A program made the translations under genes and the position numbers. 64,000 nt of DNA from positions 53,702,012 to 53,766,011 of the forward strand of contig CM042157.1 of assembly GCA_023376005.1 (NCBI GenBank). Reading direction: 5' to 3'. Below the pieces are notes generated by a model. The model was not told where the DNA came from. It did no database searches and saw only the letters and a program-made list of their open reading frames with translations. The stretch's first letter is position 1; the number at the start of each line of letters is the position of its first letter. Of the stretch, positions 40,722-51,714 are shown one piece after another. The stretch comes from Doryteuthis pealeii (taxonomy: Eukaryota > Mollusca > Cephalopoda > Myopsida > Loliginidae).

Positions 40722-40865
40722 TTGGTTTATGTTTCTTTAATTAATGGCATATCAACCTTCGTGGGTTAACTAATGCCAGGGCTATCATTGTAGAATAAGT
40801 TGATTCTGAATATTATGTAAATAAATTTTTAACTAATTTTGTAATATTACGAATTTTGTGAGGGT
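40722..40865 (+). repeat. Family A variant head
   Basis: TTAATTAATGGCATATCAAC, CTTCGTGGGTTAACTAATGC, CAGGGCTATC; same hairpin head as 2,318 and 54,004. Confidence 0.65.
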
Positions 40866-40914
40866 TTTTTAATCTATCTATATACTACTAAGATTCACAG
40901 TATGTATGTAATTA

Positions 40915-41080
40915 AATATTTGTCTCCACGCAAGGCCAGGATGTAACAATGTTGATTTATGTGGGGTGCCCCGCAGGAAACGAACCTCCTGCCCGGCGGT
41001 TTTCAAAATTGCTTGGATTCCGTCGGTATTACACTTCAAGAAAACCGCAGGCTCAGGGCAATAAACCCAGCCATCACCTC
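40915..41080 (-). repeat. Possible tRNA-like SINE
   Basis: Minus strand GGAGGTTCGTTTCCTGCGGG contains a B-box-like GGTTCGTTTCC, followed by GGGGCACCCCACATAAATC and CCTGGCCTTGCGTG, similar in layout to family B. Single copy seen; weak. Confidence 0.35.
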
Positions 41081-41148
41081 TTTTAGACGAGGTAGAAAGT
41101 ACTGCTTTGAGAGAAGGGCCCTGGAACCAAGTTGTTATTTTTCACCTA

Positions 41149-41186
<38 letters not shown>
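41149..41186. repeat. (TA)n microsatellite
   Basis: TA run directly at the 3' end of a family C SINE. Confidence 0.95.
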
Positions 41187-41188
<2 letters not shown>

Positions 41189-41460
41189 ACCCAACCCTCC
41201 TCCACGAGTAGGATGTGGCACAGGGTCAATATTTAAACGGAGTATAACTGGTTTTTCATCTTCTAGACTCTTTGCCAAGGCTAAAGAACCTTGTCTGCAC
41301 TACTATTTACCCATAGCTTTGGGGGGGGGCAGATAGATTCATGTATTTCCCAAGAGCATTAGCGCGAAGGGAAATGCAAACAGCCTCGTCGAATATTTGA
41401 ACACGCGTAGCCAATTCTATTTCCTACGACGATAACCGTTACGCTGTGTACGTCTCCATA
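41187..41460 (-). repeat. Family C SINE, full length
   Basis: Reverse: CACGAGTAGGATGTGGCACA, GGGTCAATATTTAAACGGAG, CATCTTCTAGACTC, CCCATAGCTTTGGGG, GAAATGCAAACAGCCTCGTC, GAATATTTGAACACGCG, ending near CGATAACCGTTACGC (tRNA-like head). Confidence 0.8.
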
Positions 41461-42315
41461 TATATGCATTTATGCGTGTAATTTTAACCAAAGCCTGACT
41501 TGGTAATCATATGAGATTACATGACAGCAAATAATCATAGGCTGATTTTACGCAGATCCTTCCTCAGCAATCTACTGGTAAATCATGTAAATTCTGTGAC
41601 AATTCTACATATTATAAACATTATAGACCAAACTACCCATTAGAAATTGTAAGGACCAAACTACCAATTAGAAATGGACTATTTCAAAGATTTCTGTCTC
41701 AAAACAAACAAGTTTTTGGTAGCAGTTTATTCTTTGTTACTTGCCGGTGAATCTAGTTCACTACTACTTTTTACGGTTAGCACCTTATAGTGGCTTAATT
41801 CTTACAATGAATTTTGACAATAATAGTCCTCACTGCCTTTTCTCGCTTATTCTTCTCGGTCGGTGACTATCAGCACAATGTGGGCCGGCCTTTAGTTTTT
41901 AGACATTTTGAAACGTCTTTGTCTGTCTGGTCTCAAAATACTGGGCATTGTTGCTTGTCGTTGTAGAATATGTTAAGACACGGGAACCCAACGTGTTTAA
42001 GGATCATCTAGTGTTACGTAAAAAAATTACAATTTGAAAATTTTATAGCATTCTTTATGTTACAGAATACATTCATTTTATCAAACTTTGACAAATCCAT
42101 ATTGGTTTTGTTTTGTTATAATAATTATGTATTTCTTTCTACGTTCACTTCTCTTGTGATTTCTGTATCATCCTGTATATCATGTGGTGAACCTGACAGC
42201 TGGCAGAATTGGCTGGGAATAAAAAATCTGAGTCGCGAATGCTAATTTCAAGGCTGACAAATTATAATAGAGTTGTTCGCTCGATTTTTAGTGATGACCA
42301 CCAGTCATACATTTA
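41461..42315. other. Unassigned sequence
   Basis: One small tandem duplication (GACCAAACTACCCATTAGAA / GACCAAACTACCAATTAGAA, 41,627-41,677). The 62-aa frame at 42,057-42,245 is not recognised. Confidence 0.4.
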
Positions 42316-42317
42316 CC

Positions 42318-42505
42318 TTGTCGGCGGGGCTTAGAATACGCTGACTGTATCCCAAGCAGAGCAGTAAGACCTCCTCAAAAAGGAAGTGTCCTGAGTATAA
42401 CACTAAACTGCATTTGATGGTGAGCACCAGTTCTTGAAATCTGGGGAGTGTGGAGTACACCTTCATTACCATTACTTCTGACATGTAGTGGTAGTGTTGA
42501 ATAGT
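42318..42505 (-). repeat. Family A body fragment
   Basis: Reverse: TTGTCGGCGGGGCTTAGAAT, ACGCTGACTGTATCCC, AGTATAACACTAAACTGCAT, TTGATGGTGAGCACCAGTTC, GGAGTGTGGAGTACACC, CATTACCATTACTTCTGAC. Confidence 0.8.
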
Positions 42506-42506
42506 C

Positions 42507-42517
42507 GCCTTCTTCTT

Positions 42518-42576
<59 letters not shown>
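42507..42576. repeat. (TTC)n(TTA)n compound microsatellite
   Basis: About 13 TTC then about 9 ATT units. On the minus strand it lies directly after an RLE LINE 3' end as (TAA)n then (GAA)n. Confidence 0.95.
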
Positions 42577-42577
42577 T

Positions 42578-43975
42578 TTTCATACCTGGCGGAGGCTGTG
42601 ACAGCAAGTCTCCCCAGGTCTCCAGGACTCTTATGAGTATTGTAGCTGATCTTAACAATGTTGTAGTTTGGATCGTCTCGATTCTTCCTCTGATTTCCAA
42701 TTCACCCAAATTCTTTTCCAGGTTTGGGTACCGTTCCAAGGGTACCAATTATAATTAGCACGGCCTTTACCTTCATGTTCCACAGTTTTCTCAGTTCGCT
42801 GGCAAGGTCCAAGTATTTGTCTATCTTTTCGCTTTCTTTCACTTTCACCCGGTGGTCGGCCGGGACGGTAAAATGCACAATATGATAGGTTCTCTTCATC
42901 TTATTAATCAATACTAGATCTGGTTTCCTGATCGAGATTAGGTTATCCGTCTGTATCTCAAAGTCCCAGAGAATTTTATGCGTCTCATTCTCCAGGACAT
43001 ATTCAGGCTTGTGCATATACCATTTAGTTGTAGGGTGAAAATTGAATTTCTTGCACAATACCCAGTGGATCACCTTTCTCACCCAGTCGTACCTAGTCTT
43101 GTACTCTCTTTGTGCTAGTTTGCTGCATTCGCTTATTATATGATTATATATATATGTTTCGTCTCTATCTACACACATTTTGCACTTGCTATTCTGCTGC
43201 GTCATCAATTTTTGCCTTTATATAATTTGTTCTTATGGCATTGTCTTGTGCTGCGATTATAAGAGATTCAGTTTCTCCTTTATATAATTTGTTCTTAGTC
43301 ATGTCCAGTCTTCTGATGTAATATCTCTTGAGTATGTCGCTTGAAATACTCATATTGTTGTTTTTATTCACATTTCTGTTTTTTAGTGTTTCTGCTTGTC
43401 AATATGTTGCAATTGCTTTTCTTGGCTGCTGCAATTAGTCTTTCCTTACTTTTATTAGTGTATTCGTCAAGTGCTTGGATTGTAATTTCTACACTATTTT
43501 CAACGTTGGCGAGACCCCTTTCCCCTTCATTTCTTGGCACATATGGTCTGTCTATGTCGGCTCTTATACATTCTAGGAATCAGTCTCGAGGAGGATAGCC
43601 CAGGTGTTTATTCCTTTGATTTCATTCCTATGGTCTCGAGTATCTTACGAGGAGGATAGCCCAGGTGTTTATTCCTTTGATTTCATTCCTATGGTCTCGA
43701 GTATCTTACGAGGAGGATAGCCCAGGTGTTTATTCCTTTGATTTCATTCCTATGGTCTCGAGTATCTTACGAGGAGGATAGCCCAGGTGTTTATTCCTTT
43801 GATTTCATTCCTATGGTCTCGAGTATCTTACGAGGAGGATAGCCCAGGTGTTTATTCCTTTGATTTCATTCCTATGGTCTCGAGTATCTTACGAGGAGGA
43901 TAGCCCAGGTGTTTATTCCTTTGATTTCATTCCTATGGTCTTCTGGAGTTGTCCTGGTTCACTTACCGTTATGAA
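42578..43975 (-). pseudogene. RLE-type (R2/R4-like) LINE, best-preserved copy
   Basis: Minus strand, upstream to downstream: RT thumb HRNEIKGINTWAILLVRYS, amplified as a 61-bp repeat (43,584-43,939); then RADIDRPYVPRNEGE (about 43,555); KGETESLIIAAQDNAIRTN (about 43,275); zinc knuckle CKMC...HIISEC (43,208-43,120); HKILWDFEIQTD; RKPDLVLINK (first PD of the PD-(D/E)xK-like nuclease). Then VHFTVPADHR, where sister copies have VDF, so a predicted acidic residue is His here. Then YLDLASELRKLWNMKVKAV, LEIRGRIETIQTT and WGDLLS. The 3' end meets (TAA)n(GAA)n. A 168-codon frame (43,208-42,702) survives, but flanking frameshifts make it inactive. Confidence 0.8.
43584..43939. repeat. 61-bp minisatellite inside the LINE
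   Basis: A 50-bp partial copy followed by five essentially identical 61-bp units starting at 43,634, 43,695, 43,756, 43,817 and 43,878 (TCTCGAGTATCTTACGAGG ... CCTATGG). On the minus strand each unit encodes NEIKGINTWAILLVRYSR, the conserved RT thumb segment. 61 is not a multiple of 3, so the expansion breaks the frame. Confidence 0.95.
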
Positions 43976-44205
43976 CACATTAGGTTACCTATCTCTGTCT
44001 TCATCATTAGTCTTTGGTTAACAAACACGGAGACTGAATTTATTTCATACATTTTTATTTCCCCCATGTTCCCACTTCAACTGTACGGTGTAGAAATAGC
44101 CATTACAAGTCTGTTCACTATGACGCCTGAGACTACTCTGATTGACTAACTTAACTTGTTCTTACGACTGAGTAGTCACATGACTAAACCAGTCAATGAG
44201 TAACT
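43976..44205. other. Unassigned sequence
   Basis: Short frame at 43,949-44,149 not recognised. Confidence 0.35.
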
Positions 44206-44375
44206 ACTGATAGGTCATAAAGGTGCTACGTCTTGTCTTAGTTACTTGAAACCATATAACCGTATAAACAAATGACGATTATCAAATAAAAATAATTACT
44301 TGAAGCAATATGATTATTGTATGATTTATACGTAAAATAATACAAATTATTTGTATTTGTTATTATTATTATTTG
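44206..44375 (-). repeat. Family A VNTR units
   Basis: Reverse: TTACTTGAAACCATATAACC, GTATAAACAAATGACGATTA, TCAAATAAAAATAATTACTT, GAAGCAATATGATTATTG; two to three units. Confidence 0.7.
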
Positions 44376-44384
44376 TTTTTATAT

Positions 44385-45575
44385 CTGCTTGGGCATCTGC
44401 TCTCTTAACTATCTTCTCACATCAACCTTAAAAAAGAAAAAAAAGAGAATCTTTGCACAGAACATATACAATATAAATACAATATCTATATACAGATCAA
44501 ATTCTATTAAGTAATTCATCCAATACTTCCCAAAAATGCCCTCTTAAAATATGTTTCTCACCATTATTTCTGAAATCATCCAATTAATTTTTAATTTTTT
44601 TTTATACTATTGCTGTTTTTGATTTGATTAGGCAATTTTTTCCAAAAATGTATTACTCTATCAGAAAAATATACAATTACTTAGTTTTTAAATCTGCCTT
44701 GATAGAAAATTTCTTGTTTGAGGAGAAATATTTAAAAAATGTCTAACATAATTAGAAATTTCATTAATTCTTTTGAAAGTTTCAATTAGATCACCTCTAA
44801 TTCATATTTCTAGTAAAGTAGTTAATCCTACTTTCTCCAGTTATCTTTTACTCTTTTTTTGTATGTCCTCCAGTCTCAATATTACACTCCAATTTCCATG
44901 ACTAGACACCGGAGACCGAGTCTGAGTACAATATTCTATATGAGTTCTTCTTAAGGAGTTAAATATTTTTGAAACAACATTTGCTTCATTTAAGATAATA
45001 TTTTAACCACCCAGGCATTCATTCCATTTGTCAGCTTTAAATGTATCATCAAAGCCAACTCTTAAATCACATCCTTACATATCTTACTAATTAGAAAATG
45101 TATGTAGATCCATTTGTTATTCCTTTTGATAATGGTTCAACAAGTAGTTTAACATAATCAGAAAATAGTTCTATTTTTGGTTTTATATCATTAGGTAAAT
45201 CATTTATGAATATAAAAAACAACAAAGATCCCAGTACTGACCCCTGATGAACACCCTTTAACAAAATCATGTTGATTACAATTTATATCGTTCCCTATAA
45301 AATTTTATGTGATTTCTAATCACTTTTTCAAAAACCTTACGCAAAATCTATGTTAGATAAACTGGTCGGTAATTAATTTTTAAATGTATCGAACCCTTTT
45401 TATGTAGTTGTATTACAATTGCTGTTTTGCAAATATAAGGAATCATTTCATATTTTATATATTTATCGCACAATTTACTTATTGCAATGATAAAACTTTC
45501 ATTTGATGATAAGTACTTTGATATTTTAGGATGTATTACATTTGGTCTCATCCTTTGACTAACATCCAACCTAGT
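44385..45575 (-). pseudogene. CR1/Jockey-type LINE, RT and C-terminal part
   Basis: Minus strand: SQRMRPNVIHPKISKYLSS and YICKTAIVIQLHKKGS..INYRPVYLT (45,569-45,350; RT box NYRPVSLT). Then KGVHQGSVLGSLLFFIFIND and LFSDYVKLLVEPLS (about 45,255-45,130; the usual LFADD catalytic box is LFSDY, so catalytic Asp residues are lost). Then FFSD/FSDRVIHFWKKLPNQIK and NSNSIKKN near 44,660-44,590 (usual RVINLWNKLP). The 3' UTR TATCTTCTCACATCAACC is shared with 12,945. Frameshifts throughout. Confidence 0.8.
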
Positions 45576-45579
45576 TTTT

Positions 45580-46550
45580 GTCTTTAGCTTCTACTTTTAG
45601 TTCTTTCTTTCCTCTAGTTGACCAAATTCTTCCAAAGAATGAAAAGATTGAAAAAATCTCGCTAATACACCTACTCTTTAAATTGGTGTGTCCATTAATT
45701 CACCTGTCATATTATCTATTAATAATGAATATTCATTCTCCATTTTTCTGTAACCAAAACTATGTCACTGCTTACGCCAAATTACCCCAAATCGTCAATA
45801 CATAGAATAAAGAACAACCTCATATTATTTACACTCAAAATTTGAGTATACAAACTTACACGCCCTTATTGTTTTTTAAAACAAGTTTTAATAAATACAT
45901 GCCCGGCATGGTATATTGATATATACTTTGTTTTTATTTCGATATATATTTAAAGTTATCTAACGAATAGAGTTTTACGAGAAAATTATTTACAAACAAG
46001 AAATAGTATTTTTTCAACATTAAGAGGTTAACTAAAATTTTACAAAAAATAAATATCTACGATTTTGTTTAAGATTTATGCATAAAATATTCAAAATAAT
46101 TATTTGATTAATAATTATTAGATGCACGCAACATTTTATTTGAGGAAGAGGCATAACTAAGTTTCCATTTCAAATTGTTTTATTTTTTTACTCCTCTAAT
46201 AAATTTGATGATTTTACTTACTTATGATACAAACCCTTTGATACTGAATTTTTAACTCCCACCTCTCAGGCAAAATCTATCAAAAAGTAATTTTTACACC
46301 GCCTGATGTGCGTTTTTTGCTAGTATTTTTAATGTACTAACGTTTTTGTGCATTTTATTTTTTTTATTTTACATATTTTAATAAGGGTTTACAATTGTAT
46401 TTAATATTTTATTTTCATGTTTCAATTTTTCATATTCATTTTGTTTACTTGAATCTTTTTGATAGTTTTCAATACTTGGTATAATTTCAAATCCATTCCA
46501 AGCTGTATCTTTTTTTTTCTTTTACGAGATAATCTGAAATTGTCACATAG
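45580..46550. other. Unassigned AT-rich sequence
   Basis: May contain the decayed upstream LINE part at 45,580-45,800, but no peptide is convincing. Otherwise nothing. Confidence 0.4.
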
Positions 46551-46552
46551 TA

Positions 46553-46668
46553 ATTGATATATTAGATAGGAATACTTGATATCATATAACTGTGTGCAAA
46601 AACAACACAAAAATATAAATGTACAATGAATGTGATTCTAGACATAAAAATACCCTAGACAAAGGCTA
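46553..46668 (-). repeat. Family A VNTR unit plus head
   Basis: Reverse: TATATTAGATAGGAATACTT, GATATCATATAACTGTGTGC, AAAATATAAATGTACAATGA, GACATAAAAATACCCTAG. Confidence 0.75.
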
Positions 46669-46739
46669 TTAGTAAAGATAATAAAGTTTTTACTTAACAT
46701 CGTTTACTATGTATGACACCTGTGCATATAATATGTATA

Positions 46740-47275
46740 AATATTATAAATAGTAAACAAAGTTATTTAAAAACTTGATTACCTTAACTAAAAGTCTGTT
46801 TGGTATATTCAAGCAAACACTGTATGCTACATTAAGACATAGAATACATTGTTTATTTATAATATTGCATTGGCTTTGATTGTTTTATAGTAATTTTGAA
46901 AGTATAAATAAAGATATGTACAACTTTTACAAATAGTGAACAAACTTACGTAAAAACTTGATTACCTTAATTAAAAGCCTTTGTTTATGTGTTAGCTAGG
47001 CTATGCGGAAATACATTTGGTCAGACTTTCGAGGCGATGTCGTGTGATTTGGTTTATAAAAAAAAAGTAAATAATGCCTCATAAGCGTACATAATCAATT
47101 ATCTAGGTAATTATTATACTTTGAATGCTATTATGTATCATTGATGGGGTTTAACGTGTCTACAATATCAAAGTAAACACGGTAAGCTAAATCAAGGTGT
47201 AGACTACATTGTTTATTTAGGTATTGCATTGATTTTGATTGCATTACAGTCGTTTTGAAAGTGTAGATAAGTATT
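46740..47275 (+). repeat. Interleaved direct repeats
   Basis: Unit 1: AAATAGTAAACAAAGTTATTT..AACTTGATTACCTTAACTA (46,748) recurs at 46,932 (186 bp later). Unit 2: AAGCAAACACTGTATGC, TACATTGTTTATTTATAATA, TTGCATTGGCTTTGATTG (46,811) recurs at 47,170 (360 bp later). The pattern suggests two successive duplications of a ~190-bp segment. Confidence 0.75.
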
Positions 47276-48490
47276 TGAATCATTTCTCTTTACGTCATTG
47301 AATGCCGAAGAAATATTTTTGTAGGCTGGCATAGCCAAAAGTTAGGGGCCGTTCATTACACATAATATATGATAGAAAACATCTTTTTGTGGCTAAAATT
47401 CCATCATCAATCGAGTATATACCTTTCGCAGACAGAGCAAAATTGTTTGTCATTAACGGTACACAGACATAGAGCGATATTTTTGTCGCGTGATAGCTCA
47501 ATGTAAGGCATTTTCCTATTGGCTGCTCATTGTCCAATTCAATGATTATCTATAAACATCGCTAGGAGGTTCCACTCTGGTATAGGATTGTGTATAGCTT
47601 GTTTTACAAAATATCATAATTAAAAATGAGTGTTTGATTTTTTTGTCATCCTATTGTACACACACCTATTGATCATGTTTTTTTTTAAAAATATATATGA
47701 TTAATTGATTTATTTGAACATATCCTCTATTTTGCAATTAAAAAGAATATTTCACCCACTCTACAAGAATCAAAAAAAATATCTGGCTAGAAAGATTTAA
47801 CTATCTTATGCAAATCTCGATATTCATGCTCCGTAGGTTTTAAACATTTTAAAATTTATAACCATTCTTCATTCTTGAGGGAAACTTCCACTCTCCTATG
47901 AATCTCTAATCCCGGAATTCTTTACCTTTGAAAAATCTCCAGAATTTTACTCTTGAACTGACATAAACCCACAACGGATCTATAATCAACAATGCAGGGC
48001 AACCACTATGGATTATACTCTGGAACTGTTTGGCGAAGTTTCGCGGTTTCACGTGGAAGCTGGGGAGAAGACCGCAGAGGATCATGGGATAGATATCTGC
48101 CAATTTATTGTGTGTTAGAATTACCATACCGTATAACTTCAAGCGCAGCCCATCAGGCATTGACCTTTTCCTTTTGGTTTTTATTGATGAGATTCGTTTT
48201 ATTCGTCTAATGTTCCTGATACCGTTCGATTTTGGTGGAAGTCATGCGGGATTTTCGATTTGGCATTTTCCGTTTTGGAATCTTGTCTTAGTCAAAGTTT
48301 CTACGAGTTGAAGATTTTTCTATATTTTTATGCCTCGGGGGTCTGGATTTTCTTTATTTTAATGTTTTATTTTTAGTTTTACTCAAAGGTTTCTATTTTC
48401 TTCCCTCCCCTTTTCTCGGTCCCTGTCGAGTTGAAGACGGTTTGAATATTCGGTTGGTATTTCCCAGACCTGTTGAGGCTTGAACCGTTG
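47276..48490. other. Unassigned sequence with an 84-aa minus-strand frame
   Basis: 47,906-48,160 (minus) encodes LYGMVILTHNKLADIYPMIL, FAKQFQSIIHSGCPALLIID; hydrophobic C-terminal half, no family recognised. 47,295-47,537 (minus) likewise. No promoter or splice context convincing. Confidence 0.35.
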
Positions 48491-48495
48491 AGGGC

Positions 48496-48514
48496 ACACA
48501 CACACACACGCACA

Positions 48515-48557
<43 letters not shown>
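48496..48557. repeat. (CA)n microsatellite
   Basis: CA run with CG interruptions. Confidence 0.95.
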
Positions 48558-48560
<3 letters not shown>

Positions 48561-48955
48561 CCCATAGGCATATATCAGATGAAAAATTGAAACAAATAGA
48601 ATAATATTTATTAGTAATTCCTTTTTAATTTCTAGTTGTTCTCAGCTTGGATAAAAGTTTTATTAAAAAGAACTCATTAGAAGAGTCGACATGCCAAAAA
48701 AAAACAAACGATGAAAAAGTGATTAATTGCGTAACATTTTCATTCATTAAATAAGAATTATTTCTAATCTCAAAGTGTTTTCAAAGGATTTCTGTGTATC
48801 ATAACTACTTGACACTCAGGATGACAAGTGGAAACTATACATATATAGTTTTTACTCAACAGTACATTTTCGTCGCTTCTCTTGGGGCAAATCAACAACT
48901 TTGAAAACTTAAGAAACGTATTCCAAAAATATTTTAAAATCATGATATAGTTTCA
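48558..48955. other. Unassigned AT-rich sequence
   Basis: No feature recognised. Confidence 0.4.
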
Positions 48956-48957
48956 AG

Positions 48958-49255
48958 AAACTATTCTTGATAAAAAATAATTTAATATTTAATACTAATA
49001 ATTTATACACATTTATATAGTTTCAAGTAACTACTCCTATTTAATGATGATAATGATGTTTGCAGACATATGGTTTCAAGTATTTCTATCTAATACAAAT
49101 AACTTTTAAGTGGATGAGTTGATAAGACCCTAACATATACTACCACTTCGGGTTAGAATGTACCAGTGATTAATGGCAATAAAGGGATTCTCCACTCGCT
49201 ACAGAGCTCCAGAATAATAGCCATACCTTCAGATGCAGTTTAATGTTATATACAG
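48958..49255 (+). repeat. Family A element: VNTR plus body
   Basis: ATACACATTTATATAGTTTC, AAGTAACTACTCCTATTTAA, GGTTTCAAGTATTTCTATCT, AATACAAATAACTTTTAAG; body GACCCTAACATATACTACC, CGGGTTAGAATGTACC, ACCTTCAGATGCAGTTTAAT. Confidence 0.8.
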
Positions 49256-49274
49256 ATTGCCGCAGATAATCCCC

Positions 49275-49445
49275 AGATAATGATTTTCCAAATGATTACC
49301 TGATGAAGTCCATACAGGCTGAAACACTATAATAAATACACTCCATATTTGTTTATATATTTATTATAGCGTTTCACCCTGTATCAGATAATAATTTTCT
49401 CAATGATTATCTAATGAAGTCCGTACAGGGCGAAATGTTATGACG
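49275..49445. repeat. Inverted pair carrying CTGATGAAG-GAAAC motifs
   Basis: CCTGATGAAGTCCATACAGG, CTGAAACACTATAATAAATA (49,300-49,340) is mirrored by TATTTATTATAGCGTTTCAC, CCTGTATCAGAT (49,357-49,389), followed by a third, forward copy CTAATGAAGTCCGTACAGGG, CGAAATG. This forms a ~27-bp-arm hairpin. Confidence 0.75.
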
Positions 49446-49449
49446 AATA

Positions 49450-50155
49450 TAAATAAACACTCCATCCAACTGGTTTTCGCATCTTTCTCTTCCATTATGT
49501 CGGGTATTTTATCTATATATTTATCCATTCACTGTTATAGAAACGCAAACAAAACAACCGAAAGAGTGTGTATCTAATGAGATATAGGCATGCGTCGTCA
49601 CGAACGTACACACCAAATGACTCTTACACATAAACACACTTTCTTGTGTCCACTGCCCGAAGGTATTTCCTATTGATGGCGTGTAACATTATACTCAAGT
49701 ATGTCGTTCGGCCGAGACGGGAATGTGACTACCTCCTTGGTCCATTTTTGCAAAGGTCTTCATCTTTGCTTTCCTAGGAATTTCTTCCCGGATCGATATT
49801 TTTCAGACTGACCAATCGAGTCGAAGAGGCGAAACGTTTTCACCCAACTCGCCTAGATACTGTGACGTCACCGAATGGCTTATATCTTAGTTCTCTCAGT
49901 TCCACTCAAAGACGACTAGACATGTCTCAACTTACAAATCCTTTCTAACTTAGTCAATATGGCGCGTCTTCTGAGCTCATACAAAACGGGTTATTACAAA
50001 ATGCGTAGGAATAAAATTAATATTTTATACTCTCATTAATTCAGGTGTACAAGAACAACTTCAGTTAGTTAAGTAGTCGATAAAAATTGAAATCAATTCA
50101 ATAGACGTTTGATTGTCTCACTGTATTCATGGTATTAATAGTTCTGTGCAAAACA
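49450..50155. other. Unassigned sequence
   Basis: Nothing recognised apart from a GAAGAGGCGAAACG stretch at 49,834 resembling the CGAAAC motifs elsewhere. Confidence 0.4.
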
Positions 50156-50159
50156 ACAC

Positions 50160-50810
50160 AACAGTTAGTAATCATTAATAATAATTCTATCTAGTCTTAT
50201 TTTTTATATTCATAATTCTAGCTGCTTTTAATCACAAAACATACTATATCTCTGAATGTTTGAGATGAGGCTATTATCTGCGTTATTCTGACTAATTGTT
50301 ATCTGTACAATGTTTCGATATGCCTCCGGAGATCAGATTAAAAAAAAACACCCAATATGAGTCTAGGAGACTGGATTGTCCAATTATGGCAAGACAGTTC
50401 TAAGTGACAATTATCTCTGGATAGCAGGTTTAATCTGTAACATAGAATAATAATTAATACAGCTTAACGCCTCTACCCCAGCTATGGTTAGTGGAATGAG
50501 AACAGGATACCGCCGTGGACTGAATAAAGGGTTAGGTTTCAAAGTTCCGGGATGGCTCCCGAGTCCGAAAAGAAGGTTCCCGAGTCAGACAAGACATACC
50601 TGAAGAAGGCCGGAGGGCATGTCGGCCGAAACGTTGTACAGATAACAATGAAGATGAGAACAATAGTCTGAATAACACAGATAATACTTTTCTTTATATA
50701 ATCCTAATTATTATAATTTTGACTAGTATTATCCTTCATTTTAATTCTATCTGCTTTTTATCGCAACTAGAATTAGGAAGATAAAAAATAATACCAATAA
50801 AAATCATTGA
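50160..50810. repeat. Fold-back element with long inverted arms
   Basis: Left arm about 50,195-50,335 and right arm about 50,595-50,800 are reverse complements in two blocks. Inner block: TATTATCTGCGTTATTCTGA, TTGTTATCTGTACAATGTTT against the reverse of AACGTTGTACAGATAACAAT, GTCTGAATAACACAGATAAT. Outer block: TTATTTTTTATATTCATAAT, TCTAGCTGC mirrored at 50,755-50,800. The right arm also carries CTGAAGAAGGCCGG..CGGCCGAAACG. No ORF inside. A non-autonomous fold-back transposon is the best guess. Confidence 0.65.
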
Positions 50811-50814
50811 TGAT

Positions 50815-51412
50815 AATCCCAGGCGGAGTTTGATCTAAAACTAAAAAAATAAATCTTAATAATAAATACGTAGTTTTATAACCTATTGATAGTGAGTTCT
50901 TACTTCAACTGCTTTTCTATAAATATCTTTAGGGGGTCAAAGTTGATTTTGATAGGCGTTTTTTTTTAAACGGTCGATTTCCAAACGATTTATTGATTCC
51001 ACCCCCCCCCCTCGTTTATTGTTTAACTGTTCTTCAATTACGTAGACCTTCTCGGTTCCCTATAGAAATCGATACTTGTACGTTCAATGAGGTTTTTAAG
51101 AAATCGGACCGATGCAGTAATGCCTTCGTTGGTGCGGAGATAAAATAAGTACGACGAATATAGATGTAAGGCAGAGTACAAGGAGATTGGGGTCAACATT
51201 CTCCCCCCCCCTCAAGAAACTTTGAGCAAAATGACACTAGCCGTTGGTAAATAGAATTTGAGATTGTTTCTTTGTGTTTCTTTTTTTTTTTTTTTTTGCT
51301 TGGTTCTTTGGTGCATGGAACAGATTTATATAATTGGCAGTATTTCGGATTTTACAAGCTAACAAAAACATTCACCTCTGAATTAGTATTTTTTTTGCTG
51401 ATGGTTTACTTG
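50815..51412. other. Unassigned sequence with weak SINE-like traces
   Basis: 51,100-51,235 (AAAATAAGTAC, TTGGGGTCAACATTCTCCC) faintly resembles the middle of a cephalopod tRNA-SINE; not enough to call. The rest shows nothing. Confidence 0.3.
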
Positions 51413-51414
51413 TA

Positions 51415-51710
51415 CATATTTACCAACCCCTTCACACGAGTAGGATATGACCCGTGGTAAATTTCTTAAGCAGATTAGAATTTTGAGTTTTCCTTATCTT
51501 AGATTTGTTAGGCAATCAGTCTAGGAGAAGAGCCCTGTCTGCCCTAATATTTACCGATGCCAGGAGGAGAATAGTTGGATGCATACCTTTCCTAAAGTTA
51601 TTAGCGTTCTGTGAAATGCAAGCAGTCTCATCCAAGATTTGAACTCGTCTCGCCGTGTCCATTTCATACGACGGTAACCATTATATGACACATCTCCGCA
51701 TAGTCTACTT
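51415..51710 (-). repeat. Family C SINE, full length
   Basis: Reverse: CACACGAGTAGGATATGACC, GGCAATCAGTCTAGGAGAAG, GGAGGAGAATAGTTGGATGC, TTCTGTGAAATGCAAGCAGT, CATCCAAGATTTGAACTCG, CGACGGTAACCATTATATGA (tRNA-like head). Confidence 0.8.
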
Positions 51711-51714
51711 GTAT

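Noticed and set aside
43584..43939. CRISPR or regulatory tandem array
   Set aside because: Units are contiguous, have no spacers and encode a LINE RT segment.
47906..48160. 84-aa minus-strand frame as a gene
   Set aside because: No recognised domain, no start context, splice or homology signal visible; kept only as unassigned sequence.
49838..49850. GAAGAGGCGAAACG as a fourth hammerhead-like motif
   Set aside because: No CTGA box at the right spacing and no pairing arms.
51100..51235. Cephalopod-type tRNA SINE
   Set aside because: Only a few words (AAATAAGTAC, GGGGTC) match; too decayed to support.
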